A DNA stretch of 64,000 nucleotides from DATFNI01 sp963712305 (GTDB taxonomy: Bacteria > Bacteroidota > Rhodothermia > Balneolales > DATFMH01). Shown in pieces: positions 33,825 through 43,978 of the stretch. Where the stretch lies: NCBI GenBank assembly GCA_963712305.1, contig CAVQHI010000002.1, positions 1,054,001 through 1,118,000 on the forward strand. The letters are read 5' to 3'. Both the position numbers and the translations under genes were made by a program. Every line of letters starts with the position of its first letter. Within the stretch, counting starts at the first letter, position 1. The notes beneath the pieces were generated by a model, which saw only the letters and a list, made by a program, of their open reading frames with translations, had not been told where the DNA came from and did not search any database.

Positions 33825-35834
33825 ATGTCACAATCAAGCATCGAACAGCTTTCGGTCGATACCATAAGAACCTTATCCATTGATGCGGTCCAAAAGGCAA
33901 CCTGTGGCCATCCCGGTATGCCCATGGGTATGGCGGATGCCGCTTATGTGCTTTGGACAAAATTTCTCCGGCATGATCCGAAAGATCCTAAATGGTTTGA
34001 CCGCGACCGGTTTGTTTTGTCAGCAGGTCATGGTTCGATGTTGTTGTACAGCCTGCTTTACCTGACCGGATACAGCCTGACACTGGACGATCTAAAACAA
34101 TTCCGGCAGTGGCAAAGCAAGACTCCGGGTCACCCCGAATATGGATTAACTGCAGGTGTGGAAACGACTACTGGTCCACTTGGACAAGGATTCGCGACCG
34201 GCGTTGGGATGGCTCTTGCTGAAGCACACCTGTCCGAAAAGTTCAATCAGCCGGACCATAAAGTTGTTGATCACTACACCTATGGTATCGTCAGTGATGG
34301 CGACCTGATGGAGGGTATTAGTCATGAAGCTGCATCATTTGCCGGTCACCTGAAGCTTGGTAAGCTTATTTACCTTTATGACGACAACCACATCAGCATT
34401 GATGGTAATACCAGCCTCGCGTTTACAGAAGACGTTGTAAGCCGTTTTGAGGCGTATGAGTGGCATACTCAAGTAATTGATGGTCACGATCGTGCAGCCG
34501 TTGGGGAAGCTATAAAAAAAGCCCAAAAAGTGTATGACAAACCATCTATCATCGCATGCCGGACACATATCGGGTTTGGAAGCCCGAACAAGCATGACAG
34601 TGCCAGCGCGCATGGTTCAGCGCTTGGAGAGGATGAGGTTCGTCTGACCAAGGAAAATCTCGGATGGGATCCGGACAAGCATTTTTATGTACCGGATGAA
34701 GTTAAACAACATTATGAAGAAGCCATCCAGCGCGGGCGGGAATGGAATAGCGAATGGAAACAGAGCCTTTCTGTCTACCGGGATGTCTACAAAGAAGAAG
34801 CTGCCGAGTTTGATCGGGTTGTCTCTGGTGACCTGCCGGATGGCTGGGATAAAGATCTTCCGGTATTTCCTGCTGATTCTAAAGGAATGGCGACCCGCAA
34901 GGCCTCGGGTAAAGTGCTGAATGTGCTCCGAGACAAGGTTCCGAATCTTATCGGCGGATCCGCCGACCTGACTCCAAGCAACAACACCTATATGGAAGGA
35001 ACAGAGGAGGTCGATGCGTATAAATATGGTGGCCGATACGTTCACTACGGTGTTCGTGAGCATGCGATGTCAGCTGCACTTAATGGGATAACATTGCATG
35101 GCGGCGTAATCGCTTACGGTGGTACATTTCTTATCTTCTCGGATTATGCACGTCCTGCTGTGAGAATTGCGGCCTTGTGTGAAATCCCGACGATTTTCGT
35201 GTACACTCATGATAGTATTGGTCTTGGAGAAGACGGGCCGACGCATCAGCCAATCGAACATCTGATGGCGCTCCGTGCTATTCCACATTTGCATGTTGTT
35301 CGTCCCGCTGATGCCAACGAAACAACATTTGCATGGAAACATGCGCTTCAGCGTAAAGATGGTCCGACGGCCTTGATTTTCACCCGTCAGAGCCTGCCCA
35401 TTTATGAACAGACGGGGAATGGGGCGGCTGCAGAGCTCGATAAGGGCGCCTACATCCTGCAGGATGCAACGAATGGTGATCCCAAGGTAATCCTGCTGGC
35501 CACAGGCTCTGAGGTTTCAATAGCTATGGAAGCCTGGCAAAAACTCAACGATGCAGGAATTCCTGCCCGGGTTGTAAGCATGCCCTGCTGGAAGCTTTTT
35601 GAAGCCCAGGATAAATCTTATCGCGATAAGGTCCTTCCGCCTGATGTTAAAGCGCGTATATCTATTGAAGCCGGCGCAACACTCGGCTGGTACAAATGGA
35701 TTGGCGAAAATGGTGTCGCCATTGGCCTCGATCACTTTGGTGCGTCAGCGCCTTACAAAGAGATTTACGAAGGATTTGGCATTACGGCCGATCGTACGGT
35801 TAAAGCCGCTCGTGAACTTATGCAAACCGTTTAA
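33825..35834 (+). CDS. tkt: Transketolase
   Basis: The protein has 669 residues, full length. Thiamine diphosphate domain: GHPGMPMGMAD, VLSAGHGSMLLYS and the GDGDLMEGISHEAASFAGHL-like loop (here VSDGDLMEG). Pyrimidine-binding domain: GVREHAMSAALNGI, THDSIGLGEDGPTHQPIEHL. It moves two-carbon units in the pentose phosphate pathway in the cytoplasm. ATG 33825 with AAAAATG spacing and no strong Shine-Dalgarno. Single gene; the gene on its 3' side is convergent. Confidence 0.97.
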   Translation: MSQSSIEQLSVDTIRTLSIDAVQKATCGHPGMPMGMADAAYVLWTKFLRHDPKDPKWFDRDRFVLSAGHGSMLLYSLLYLTGYSLTLDDLKQFRQWQSKTPGHPEYGLTAGVETTTGPLGQGFATGVGMALAEAHLSEKFNQPDHKVVDHYTYGIVSDGDLMEGISHEAASFAGHLKLGKLIYLYDDNHISIDGNTSLAFTEDVVSRFEAYEWHTQVIDGHDRAAVGEAIKKAQKVYDKPSIIACRTHIGFGSPNKHDSASAHGSALGEDEVRLTKENLGWDPDKHFYVPDEVKQHYEEAIQRGREWNSEWKQSLSVYRDVYKEEAAEFDRVVSGDLPDGWDKDLPVFPADSKGMATRKASGKVLNVLRDKVPNLIGGSADLTPSNNTYMEGTEEVDAYKYGGRYVHYGVREHAMSAALNGITLHGGVIAYGGTFLIFSDYARPAVRIAALCEIPTIFVYTHDSIGLGEDGPTHQPIEHLMALRAIPHLHVVRPADANETTFAWKHALQRKDGPTALIFTRQSLPIYEQTGNGAAAELDKGAYILQDATNGDPKVILLATGSEVSIAMEAWQKLNDAGIPARVVSMPCWKLFEAQDKSYRDKVLPPDVKARISIEAGATLGWYKWIGENGVAIGLDHFGASAPYKEIYEGFGITADRTVKAARELMQTV

Positions 35835-35846
35835 AAATAACGAGGG

Positions 35847-37262
35847 TTATTTGGCTAATTCATTAACCAATCCTTTGAAAACAATGCCGTGAAACGGGTA
35901 TACCAGGTACCAATACATCCTTCCCCACAGGCCTTTGGGGCGAAAGGTAGCTGTTTGGTGCAAGGTGCCATTCATTACCTTAAACTCCAGCCAGGCTTCG
36001 CCGGGCAGCTTCATTTCTGCAAAAAGCAACAGCCTACCTTTCTCTCTGTTAGCATATAATACGCGCCAAAAATCAATCACATCACCAGGATTGATATCTT
36101 CCGCGTGTGTTCTGCCTCTTCGCAAACCAACACCTCCGAACAGTTTGTCCATAAAACCTCTAATTTCCCAGAGCCAATTGGCATAATACCAGCCAGTTGT
36201 TCCACCTATCCTCCAAACTCTGTTAAGACATCTTTCATGATTCGTTATCTGTTTGCTACGTTTATCCGTTAAACATCCATGAGTAGGGACATTGAGGAAT
36301 TCCGACAGATTACGTTCAAACCTGCCACTTACTAAAGAGTCCTTCCAGCTGGATGTTATCTGATCCTTCTCAATCGCTGATAGGGTTCTTCTCAAAGCCT
36401 CCATATAACCTATTGGGGAAACATTAAGAATCTGATTGAGATCATTATTTCTGCAAACCACCTCTACCTTCATGCTGCCAACCAGGGCTGCAGCCAGTTT
36501 ATAGGAAGTTGAGGTTATAAAATACAGCCAATACGATGAGATTTTAGGTGTCATTACAGGCACAATGAAGATCCACCTTCTTAGTTCTCTGGCTTTGGCA
36601 TAACCGATTAGCATCTCTTTGTAGGAAAGGACATCCGGGCCACATATGTCAAAGTTCTTATCATAAGTGGATTCATTGAACAGGGTCTTTTCCAGGAAAT
36701 TGATCACGTCGCTTATACCTATGGGCTGACATTTGGTTTTAAGCCATTTAGGTGCAACCATGACCGGAAGCTTTTCTGCCAGGTCCCTGATAATCTCAAA
36801 CGATGCACTTCCGGAGCCTATGATGATTCCAGCTCGTAAAGTTGTTAAATGATATCCTTCTGAAGCCAGCTCATTTTCAACAGCTTTTCTTGAGGTTAGG
36901 TGCTTTGAAAGGGTCTTCTCATTAACAATTCCACTTAAATAAACTACGTGCTTTGCATTGGTATTGGTTACTGCTTTCTTGAAATTAGCAGCAGATATCA
37001 ACTCCAGTTTTTCATAATTGGATGTCGAGGACATCGAGTGAATTAAGTAGTAGGCTCCGTCAATGTCATCAGGTATTTTTTTTAGAGTGGCGTCATTTAA
37101 AAAATCGACTTCAATTATTTCAAAGTTATCCTGAGATGATTCAGGTACAACAAACCGGTTTTTATCCCTGACACAGCACACAACTTTATGACCCGCTTTT
37201 AATAGAACAGGTAGTAAACGTTTACCAATATATCCGGTCGCACCTGTTAGCAGTATTTTCAT
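35847..37262 (-). CDS. NAD(P)-binding SDR-like protein with DUF2867 domain
   Basis: The protein has 471 residues. The N-terminal Rossmann region MKILLTGATGYIGKRLLPVL and YYLIHSMSS/HVVYLSGIV are typical of atypical SDR 'NmrA/YbjT-like' proteins, with LRAGIIIGSGSASFEIIRDL near residue 140. The C-terminal 150 residues (RVWRIGGTTGWYYANWLWEI, WRVLYAN, ATFRPKGLWGRMYWYLVYPF) fit DUF2867. Function not established; a role in lipid or quinone-type metabolism has been suggested only by context in other genomes. ATG 37262. It converges with tkt, 12 bp apart. Confidence 0.82.
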   Translation of the reverse strand: MKILLTGATGYIGKRLLPVLLKAGHKVVCCVRDKNRFVVPESSQDNFEIIEVDFLNDATLKKIPDDIDGAYYLIHSMSSTSNYEKLELISAANFKKAVTNTNAKHVVYLSGIVNEKTLSKHLTSRKAVENELASEGYHLTTLRAGIIIGSGSASFEIIRDLAEKLPVMVAPKWLKTKCQPIGISDVINFLEKTLFNESTYDKNFDICGPDVLSYKEMLIGYAKARELRRWIFIVPVMTPKISSYWLYFITSTSYKLAAALVGSMKVEVVCRNNDLNQILNVSPIGYMEALRRTLSAIEKDQITSSWKDSLVSGRFERNLSEFLNVPTHGCLTDKRSKQITNHERCLNRVWRIGGTTGWYYANWLWEIRGFMDKLFGGVGLRRGRTHAEDINPGDVIDFWRVLYANREKGRLLLFAEMKLPGEAWLEFKVMNGTLHQTATFRPKGLWGRMYWYLVYPFHGIVFKGLVNELAK

Positions 37263-37352
37263 GGTTTTAAAATTTTACAAAAAGGCTTGATTACCGTATG
37301 CAGGCAGTAGCAGGAGCTGATGATCGTTTTTCGTCGTTCTTCTGTATCGTGT

Positions 37353-38294
37353 TTATTCCTGTTCAAATTGATTTAAGGGTACAATAGCCGGCTTGAAATG
37401 CACTCCGAGGTCTTTTGTAGCTGCATCGTTGCTGTAGACAATACGCAGTTTTCCTGTCGGTTGTTGCTTGTTCAGCATGAGAGTTATATCCGATACCTTC
37501 CAGCTTTCACTGGTTAACAGATAGTTTTTTCCATGTAACCCTTTTTTAGTGGCCGCTTTAAAAATACTCTCCGCGACATCGGCTACATCTACCAAAGCGA
37601 ATTCCAGGTCTTGTTGGAATAGCATCTCAACAAAGGGGTTGGGAGCAATTTTATTTTTTAACAAAAACTGCATACCTGTGGAAGTTGAATCCTGCCTATT
37701 CGACAATGATTTGCCTGTAACGAACGTCGGATATACACTCACAACCTCAAACCTGATATCCGGATGTTCTTTTACAAATTTTCGTACGGTCTGATCTGCG
37801 AAGTATTTAGCCTGTGCGTACGGATGGTTGTCTTCATGAATAAAGGGATCATCATTTTCGCTGTATACATGATCCGGACTTTTGTCATCAGCGGGTAGGG
37901 GAAATGCGGTATTGAATGCAGCTACAGACGCCAGAAAGACAACCTTTTTTAAAGATTTCAACTCGCTGACGACTGTTAAAAAACTCTCTGTTCCTTTAAT
38001 AGTAGGATCAAGCAGTTCCTTTTTGGGATCTTTTACATCTAATTGAAAAGGTGTCCCACTATGAACCAGGATGTCACAACCTTCGGCAAATTTTTTTAAC
38101 GCATCGAGGTTCCGTACATCCAAAGAGTATATTTCGAGATTCTCTGATTTGTCGAGATTTTTCAGATGCTGGTAGTTCTCTTTTTTTGAAATATCTCTGC
38201 TAGAAATCCTGACACCGAACCCTTCCTCTAAAAACTTTTTTGTGATGTAACTGCCAATAAACCCTGATCCACCAATAATACCCACTTGTTTCAT
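37353..38294 (-). CDS. NAD-dependent epimerase/dehydratase family protein
   Basis: The protein has 313 residues. Extended-SDR fold: MKQVGIIGGSGFIGSYITKK (GxxGxxG), then VVFLASVAAFNTAF, and an active-site YAQAK (Tyr-x-x-x-Lys) near residue 165. The order suits dihydroflavonol-reductase-like reductases or epimerases; the substrate is unknown. ATG 38294. It lies 90 bp upstream of the DUF2867 gene on the same strand and may be co-transcribed. Both are oxidoreductase-like, so a small pathway is possible but unproven. Confidence 0.85.
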   Translation of the reverse strand: MKQVGIIGGSGFIGSYITKKFLEEGFGVRISSRDISKKENYQHLKNLDKSENLEIYSLDVRNLDALKKFAEGCDILVHSGTPFQLDVKDPKKELLDPTIKGTESFLTVVSELKSLKKVVFLASVAAFNTAFPLPADDKSPDHVYSENDDPFIHEDNHPYAQAKYFADQTVRKFVKEHPDIRFEVVSVYPTFVTGKSLSNRQDSTSTGMQFLLKNKIAPNPFVEMLFQQDLEFALVDVADVAESIFKAATKKGLHGKNYLLTSESWKVSDITLMLNKQQPTGKLRIVYSNDAATKDLGVHFKPAIVPLNQFEQE

Positions 38295-38637
38295 GATAAT
38301 CCCCCGTGTTAGATATGGAAATGATAACCCTGATCTGTAACAAATATCCTCAAAACCATAAGAGGATGCTCAGTAAAAAATAACCTCTTTGAAGATAGTT
38401 ATATGATTGTTTTTTATTATTATTATTTATTAACGAAGTGAACATGGCAAGTGAAAGCGATGTGTCAATGAATTGCCAAACTCTCCCAAAGGTTCAAATT
38501 TCTATAGAGTTTATTTTACCAGCCTGTTCAGGTGTGTATCCCCTTTTTCCTTTGTAACGCTTTGATGGCCGTTTTGTGTCTTCCTGTCTGAAAGCCAACC
38601 GCTAATCTAACACCTTAACACACCAACACTTAAACAT
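38295..38637. other. Intergenic region with word-like repeat
   Basis: Mostly AT-rich and without a supported frame. Its left edge (38604-38637) is an imperfect run of AACAC/TTAACAC units (TAACACCTTAACACACCAAC, ACTTAAAC), ending at the stop of the phosphatase gene. The promoter of the epimerase gene should lie near 38300-38400 but was not resolved. Confidence 0.4.
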
Positions 38638-39768
38638 TTATTTATTATAATGAATGGCTGTAAACGTGATGTCGTCCAGTTGTGGCTCTTCGTCGATGAA
38701 TGTTTCGAGCGAGTACTGGATTTTGTTTACTAACGTGCTGGCGGCAATGGCCCCATAAATTTCGACGATGGACTGCAGGCGTGAGAGCCCGAACTCACGG
38801 CCACTGATGTCGCGGGCTTCAGTAAGACCATCGGTGTAGAGCAGCAGGCTGTCGCCCGGGTTGAAATCGACTGATGTCTGCTGGAGATGTTTTCCGAGCA
38901 CATCATTCTCGCAGATGCCAAGTGCCAGTCCGGGTGTACGAAGCGTCAGGGTAGCGTCCTTCTCATCGCGGAAAAGGATCGGGGAGTTGTGGCCGGCACG
39001 GCAAAACTGGAAGCTGTCTTCATCTTTTGGAAAAAAGGCGGCACAGGCAGTCACGAATGTTTTATCCTTCTTGCCCGATTTGATATAGCTGTTCATCTCG
39101 AGGAAAAGATCCTTGGGTGACGGCTGCGACTGGCGGATAAGCAGACGAACCATCGCCTGGATTCGGACCATATATAGAGCTGCGGACAATCCCTTTCCGG
39201 ACACATCGGCGATGATCAGGTAAATGCCTTTTGGTGTTTCTATGACATCTACATAGTCGCCGCCGACTTCGCGGGCCGTCGTTGCAAATGAGGCGATTTC
39301 AAGTTTTTCATGTTTGATGCGGGAAGGAGGGAGCAGGCTCAGCTGTATCTCACGCGCCAGGTCAATCTCACGTTTTACATCGAGCTTCTCCAGGAGTTCA
39401 ACCATGAGTATCAGAATCACGGCAGTAAATGATATCGGCATGAGCACCGCCGAAAAGAATCCGGTGGTAAAATAGTGCAGGATAAAACCGAAGATGGCTC
39501 CCCCGAAAACAAGTCGTCGAGTCGGTTTAAGACGATCACTCAAAGCTGAGAATAACCGGGTGGCTTTGATGTGAATGGGAATTTTACGCGGATCGATATC
39601 CGTACGATTGGCACCGATTGCTTCGCGATACAAGGCGCGCAACCGGTCGGAATCGGCCTGAAATTCACGTTCCAAACGTTTTCGGGTCATACCGTCGGTA
39701 TAATCCCGATAGAACGATTTGGTACTTTGGAACGCTTCGCGTGTTTCGTTTTTTAGACTCATTAACAC
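38638..39768 (-). CDS. SpoIIE/RsbU-type serine phosphatase with membrane hairpin
   Basis: The protein has 376 residues. N-terminal basic helix, two adjacent hydrophobic segments around residues 85-125 (FGGAIFGFILHYFTTGFF, VLMPISFTAVILILMVELL), then a PP2C-like SpoIIE domain: DLAREIQLSLLPPS, VGGDYVDVIETPKG, LIIADVSGKGLSAALYMVRI with metal-binding Asp, and LLLYTDGLTEARD. These phosphatases dephosphorylate anti-sigma antagonists of the STAS type; no such partner is nearby. Inner-membrane anchored. ATG 39762 (MSLKNE) is as likely a start as 39768. Confidence 0.88.
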   Translation of the reverse strand: MLMSLKNETREAFQSTKSFYRDYTDGMTRKRLEREFQADSDRLRALYREAIGANRTDIDPRKIPIHIKATRLFSALSDRLKPTRRLVFGGAIFGFILHYFTTGFFSAVLMPISFTAVILILMVELLEKLDVKREIDLAREIQLSLLPPSRIKHEKLEIASFATTAREVGGDYVDVIETPKGIYLIIADVSGKGLSAALYMVRIQAMVRLLIRQSQPSPKDLFLEMNSYIKSGKKDKTFVTACAAFFPKDEDSFQFCRAGHNSPILFRDEKDATLTLRTPGLALGICENDVLGKHLQQTSVDFNPGDSLLLYTDGLTEARDISGREFGLSRLQSIVEIYGAIAASTLVNKIQYSLETFIDEEPQLDDITFTAIHYNK

Positions 39769-39834
39769 TCCTTGTTCGAACTTACGGTGCTAACACCATT
39801 CACACTACCTATTATTCGTAATTTTTTATAAAGA

Positions 39835-39865
39835 GTTGCGGGTTAGGGGTTGCGTGTTCCGGGTT
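39835..39865. repeat. GTTGCGGGTTAGG-type repeat, left arm
   Basis: GTTGCGGGTTAGGGGTTGCG plus 11 more bases. The reverse complement of 40003-40033 matches it at about 26 of 31 positions, so the two form an inverted repeat around 137 bp. Confidence 0.5.
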
Positions 39866-40002
39866 ATAATCTCCATTCAGATGTTATATATTCAATAAAA
39901 TTCTAAATATTCCAACCAATGAGTCATATCCACCAGTTAATTCAGCAATGGAAGATCATATTCCATGGATCGCTAAACTTTTAATTTAGATCTACATCCT
40001 TA

Positions 40003-40033
40003 AACCCGCAACTCGCAACTCCTAACCCGAACC
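40003..40033. repeat. GTTGCGGGTTAGG-type repeat, right arm
   Basis: AACCCGCAACTCGCAACTCC continuing with TAACCCGAACC. It ends one base before the polA start codon, so it fills the place of the ribosome site and 5' leader. Confidence 0.5.
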
Positions 40034-40034
40034 T

Positions 40035-42806
40035 ATGTCCCCAAAAAAACTTTTTCTGCTCGATGCTATGGCGTTAGCCTATCGGGCGCATTTTGCTTTC
40101 ATTCGCAGTAATCTCAGAAACTCTGAAGGAATACCCACCGGACCTATATACGGCTTTGCCACCACTTTGATTCAGTTGATCCAAAAAGAGTCGCCATCAC
40201 ATATTGCGGTCGTGTGGGATACTGCGGTTCCGACTTTCCGGCATGAAATGGACAAAGAATACAAGGCTAACCGTCCCCCGCAACCCGAGGATCTGAGCCA
40301 GGGAATTCCGCTGATCAAAGAGATGATTGAAGCGTTTCGGATTAACAATATCGAGAAGGATGGGTTCGAAGCCGATGACGTGATCGGCACAATTGCCGAC
40401 AAGGCAGAAGCCGGGGATGTGGATGTGTTCCTTGTCACTCCCGACAAGGATCTGATGCAGCTTGTTGACAAGCACATCAAACTCTACAAGCCGCTTAATA
40501 ACGCTACTGGTTTTGACATCGTCGATATCGATGGAGTCGTAAAATATTTTGGCGTTGAGCCGCCCCAGGTAACGGACGTTCTTGCTCTGATTGGTGACAC
40601 GTCGGATAACATTCCGGGCGTGCCGGGTGTCGGCAAAAAAGGCGCACCAAAATACATCAAAGAATATGGATCTGTGGAAGGTCTAATCGAATCGGCTGAC
40701 GAAATATCATCAAAGAAAATCAAGGAATATCTGAAGGAAAACACCGACAAAGTGCGGTTGTCGCACGAACTGGTGACGATAATTCGTGATGTGCCCGATA
40801 TTCCGTCGTGGAAAGAGCTGGAATGGAATGGATTCGACCAGGACAAAGTGACCCATTTCTTTAAACGGATGGGTTTCCGGTCTCTGCTTGGGCGGTTATA
40901 TGAAAGCAATAATAATACCAATGAGAACGGCCAGATATCACTGTTCGGCACAGAGACAAAAGAGATACAAAAACCTGATGACGGTCTTGATTCCTTCGAC
41001 GAGGATAGTGTCGATTATCGCAAGATTGATTCGCTGGATGATCTGAAAAAGCTGGTGAAAGAGTATCGAAGTATCGGTATGGTCTGTTTTGATACCGAGA
41101 CCACCTCCACCGATCCACTCGAGGCCGAGTTGCTGGGAATCTCACTCTCCGCTGAAGAAGGAAAAGCCTGCTATATCCCGGTTGGCGGTACTGATAAATC
41201 GGGATTGGATACCGAAAAGGTACTTCATGAACTGGAACCGTTGCTGGGAGATGAATCGATTGATAAGATCGCGCAGAACATGAAGTACGATTATCTTGTG
41301 CTGGCAAATGCCGGTTTAGAGATCAAAGGACAGGTGTTCGATACGATGCTTGCAGCCTACCTGATCGATTCGAATCAGGCACTGAATATGGATGCGTTGT
41401 CCAGGAAGTATCTGAATTATGATCCGATCTCTATCACCGAGTTAATCGGCAAGAAAGGGAAGAACCAGAAAAACATGTCCGATATTTCAGTGGAAAAAGT
41501 TGTGCCGTATGCCTGTGAAGACGCCGATGTGACACTGCAATTGGCAAATGTCCTGAAGAAAAAACTGGAAGAAGATGAATTGGAAGAGGTAGCCGGGACA
41601 ATTGAGTTTCCTTTGGCAACGGTACTGGCCAAAATGGAAAGGCACGGTATCCGGATTGACGGAGAGATGCTCTCGCGGTTTTCCAAAGAACTTGGGAATG
41701 AGATGGTTACGCTCCAAGACAAGATTTTCGAGAAAGCGGGAGAAGAGTTCAACCTGAATTCACCGCAACAGCTAAGTCATATATTATTCGAGAAGCTTGA
41801 ACTTCCGGCGGGAAGGAAGACCAAAACAGGCAAATATTCGACTTCGGAGGATGTTTTGTCCAAGCTGGCAAATGAATATGAGCTTCCGGGGTTGTTGCTG
41901 GATTTTCGCGCACTCAGCAAACTCAAATCGACCTATGTTGATGCACTGCCTCAGTTGATCAACCCTGAGACTGGACGCATTCATACAAGTTTTAACCAGA
42001 ATGTGGCGGCAACCGGGCGTCTCTCGTCATCGAAACCGAATCTTCAGAATATCCCGATCAGAACAGATCGGGGGCGGGAAATCCGAAAGGCGTTCATTGC
42101 TGAAGACGGATACAAAGTGTTGTCGGCGGACTATTCACAGATTGAGCTTCGAATTATCGCCTCAATGGCTGAAGACAAGGCTATGAAGGAAGCGTTTGAA
42201 AGGGGTGAGGACATCCACTCTCGTACAGCCATGGAGATATTTGATCTAAAATCAATAGAGGAAGTGACGCCTGATCTTCGGCGGAAAGCCAAGGAAGTGA
42301 ATTTTGGGATTCCCTATGGAGTCAGTGCATTTGGACTCGCCCAGCGTCTCGGAATCGAGCGCAAAGAGGGCAAGGCGATTATTGATGCTTATTTCGATCG
42401 ATTCCCAGGTATTCAACAGTATATCAATGATATTGTTGCAAAGACCAGAGAACAGGGATATGTGACAACGCTTGCAGGAAGGCGTAGGTACATCCCTGAT
42501 ATCCGTTCATCCAATCAAAACATTCGTGGTTTTGCCGAACGTACGGCAATTAACATGCCGATTCAGGGTACGGCCGCTGATCTGATCAAACTGGCGATGA
42601 TAAAGCTGGATAACCGCTTTGAGAAAGAAGGGATCAGGTCGCGCATGCTCATCCAGGTCCATGACGAACTGGTGTTTGAATTGCATGAGAGTGAGCTCGA
42701 GACTGTACCGGAGATTGTTCGCGAATTGATGGAGTCGGCAATGGAGCTGGATGTGCCCCTAAAAGTAGAGATGGGCATCGCAGATAACTGGCTGGATGCC
42801 CATTAA
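40035..42806 (+). CDS. polA: DNA polymerase I
   Basis: The protein has 923 residues. Three domains: 5' nuclease (about 1-290; DAMALAYRAHFAFI, DDVIGT, TPDKDLMQL, GVPGVGKKGA), 3'-5' exonuclease (about 330-520) with the catalytic DTETT and YACEDAD retained, so proofreading is expected, and the family A polymerase (about 540-923) with motif A DYSQIELRI, motif B KEVNFGIPYG and motif C QVHDELVFE. It fills gaps and removes primers in replication and repair. ATG 40035 directly abuts a repeat arm and has no Shine-Dalgarno. Confidence 0.97.
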   Translation: MSPKKLFLLDAMALAYRAHFAFIRSNLRNSEGIPTGPIYGFATTLIQLIQKESPSHIAVVWDTAVPTFRHEMDKEYKANRPPQPEDLSQGIPLIKEMIEAFRINNIEKDGFEADDVIGTIADKAEAGDVDVFLVTPDKDLMQLVDKHIKLYKPLNNATGFDIVDIDGVVKYFGVEPPQVTDVLALIGDTSDNIPGVPGVGKKGAPKYIKEYGSVEGLIESADEISSKKIKEYLKENTDKVRLSHELVTIIRDVPDIPSWKELEWNGFDQDKVTHFFKRMGFRSLLGRLYESNNNTNENGQISLFGTETKEIQKPDDGLDSFDEDSVDYRKIDSLDDLKKLVKEYRSIGMVCFDTETTSTDPLEAELLGISLSAEEGKACYIPVGGTDKSGLDTEKVLHELEPLLGDESIDKIAQNMKYDYLVLANAGLEIKGQVFDTMLAAYLIDSNQALNMDALSRKYLNYDPISITELIGKKGKNQKNMSDISVEKVVPYACEDADVTLQLANVLKKKLEEDELEEVAGTIEFPLATVLAKMERHGIRIDGEMLSRFSKELGNEMVTLQDKIFEKAGEEFNLNSPQQLSHILFEKLELPAGRKTKTGKYSTSEDVLSKLANEYELPGLLLDFRALSKLKSTYVDALPQLINPETGRIHTSFNQNVAATGRLSSSKPNLQNIPIRTDRGREIRKAFIAEDGYKVLSADYSQIELRIIASMAEDKAMKEAFERGEDIHSRTAMEIFDLKSIEEVTPDLRRKAKEVNFGIPYGVSAFGLAQRLGIERKEGKAIIDAYFDRFPGIQQYINDIVAKTREQGYVTTLAGRRRYIPDIRSSNQNIRGFAERTAINMPIQGTAADLIKLAMIKLDNRFEKEGIRSRMLIQVHDELVFELHESELETVPEIVRELMESAMELDVPLKVEMGIADNWLDAH

Positions 42807-42835
42807 TATACTTGGAGCTTGCGTCCCTGGCGCTG

Positions 42836-43933
42836 TTACCGGAAACTAAAGCTGATGCCTGTGCTCAATACACGGTATTTGGCGATTACATACTCGGCAT
42901 TGATGTGGAAAAATGCGAGTTTGAATTGTACGCCAACGAGTCCCCGGAATGAGTTGGCACCATCCATCGTGAAGCCGATGGGATTGTCAATTTTTTCGAC
43001 GGTCTTATGATTTGGGTTGCTCATTGTTGGAGCCGGTACTGTTACCGGAAAGCTGCCGGGAGTATTAATATTCACACTTGATTTTTCAAAACCGACACCG
43101 GCAAACATGCCGATGAACGGCAATGACTTACCCACAATTGCATTAATTGTGAATGCCGAAGTTGTTGAGGTAACTTTTTGCCCATTCCATGTATCGGCGG
43201 AATAGGGATTGTCGGTGTTTGAATCAACGACCGGATCAATCTTGAGCGAGCTGTTTGTCTGGAACTTCGTATACGCTGCAAACAGTGATAAGTTAACCGG
43301 AAGCAGGTTCCCTCTGGGCAGCCATTGATTGATGGAATGGCGGACACCAACGCCAAAGAGGTTCATGTCACCATAGTTGTGTACCGGAATTTTAGGCAGA
43401 AAACGTATCATCACGTCTGTGCCCTTAATCAATCCAATACCGACTTGCATCATCGGGGCAGGTACCGCCGAAAAACCTGTACCTTTGGGCATTGTAAATG
43501 AACCCACAGAATATTTCTGACCGTTGATGATACGGCTAACTTCAAATGTTGAACCTGAACTGTTTGGTCCGCTGACGGTTGGCGAATTCATTGGGCCGCT
43601 TTGGTATGAAAGGTTTTGAAGACTCAGTTCTGTGGCATTGAATGTTCTGGCATTGCCTGGAACGATACTTGCACCAATTCGTAAACTGACATCAAAGCCG
43701 AGTAGCTTGTGGGGTTTCGGTGAGTTAAGCCATCCGGCATTCAATGTCGGCCCGAATCCTTCACCAACCGGGTTCAGATAGGATTGAGCAAGTACATTAG
43801 CATCTTCCTTACCTGATTGGATAAAGGAACCGATATTAGATATCTGTCCATAGCTTGAGACAGGTATAATCATCATAAAACTGACAGCCGTTACTGTCAG
43901 CAGAACAGCGAATAGCGAGTTATTGCGTTTCAT
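42836..43933 (-). CDS. DUF6588 family outer-membrane beta-barrel-like protein
   Basis: The protein has 365 residues. The signal peptide is cleaved near SSYGQ. The mature part alternates polar/hydrophobic strands: FGPTLNAGWLNSPKPHKLLG, FDVSLRIGASIVPG, VMIRFLPKIP, GDMNLFGVGVRHSINQWL, LSLFAAYTKF, with a final YVIAKYRVLSTGISFSFR ending in an aromatic strand, as in outer-membrane barrels. DUF6588 is common in Bacteroidetes and its role is unknown. It follows rsgA on the same strand, 45 bp after, and converges with polA 29 bp away. Confidence 0.8.
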   Translation of the reverse strand: MKRNNSLFAVLLTVTAVSFMMIIPVSSYGQISNIGSFIQSGKEDANVLAQSYLNPVGEGFGPTLNAGWLNSPKPHKLLGFDVSLRIGASIVPGNARTFNATELSLQNLSYQSGPMNSPTVSGPNSSGSTFEVSRIINGQKYSVGSFTMPKGTGFSAVPAPMMQVGIGLIKGTDVMIRFLPKIPVHNYGDMNLFGVGVRHSINQWLPRGNLLPVNLSLFAAYTKFQTNSSLKIDPVVDSNTDNPYSADTWNGQKVTSTTSAFTINAIVGKSLPFIGMFAGVGFEKSSVNINTPGSFPVTVPAPTMSNPNHKTVEKIDNPIGFTMDGANSFRGLVGVQFKLAFFHINAEYVIAKYRVLSTGISFSFR

Positions 43934-43978
43934 TTTAATGGGGTTGTTTGAGGGATCACGACATAATGATATTAGTCG

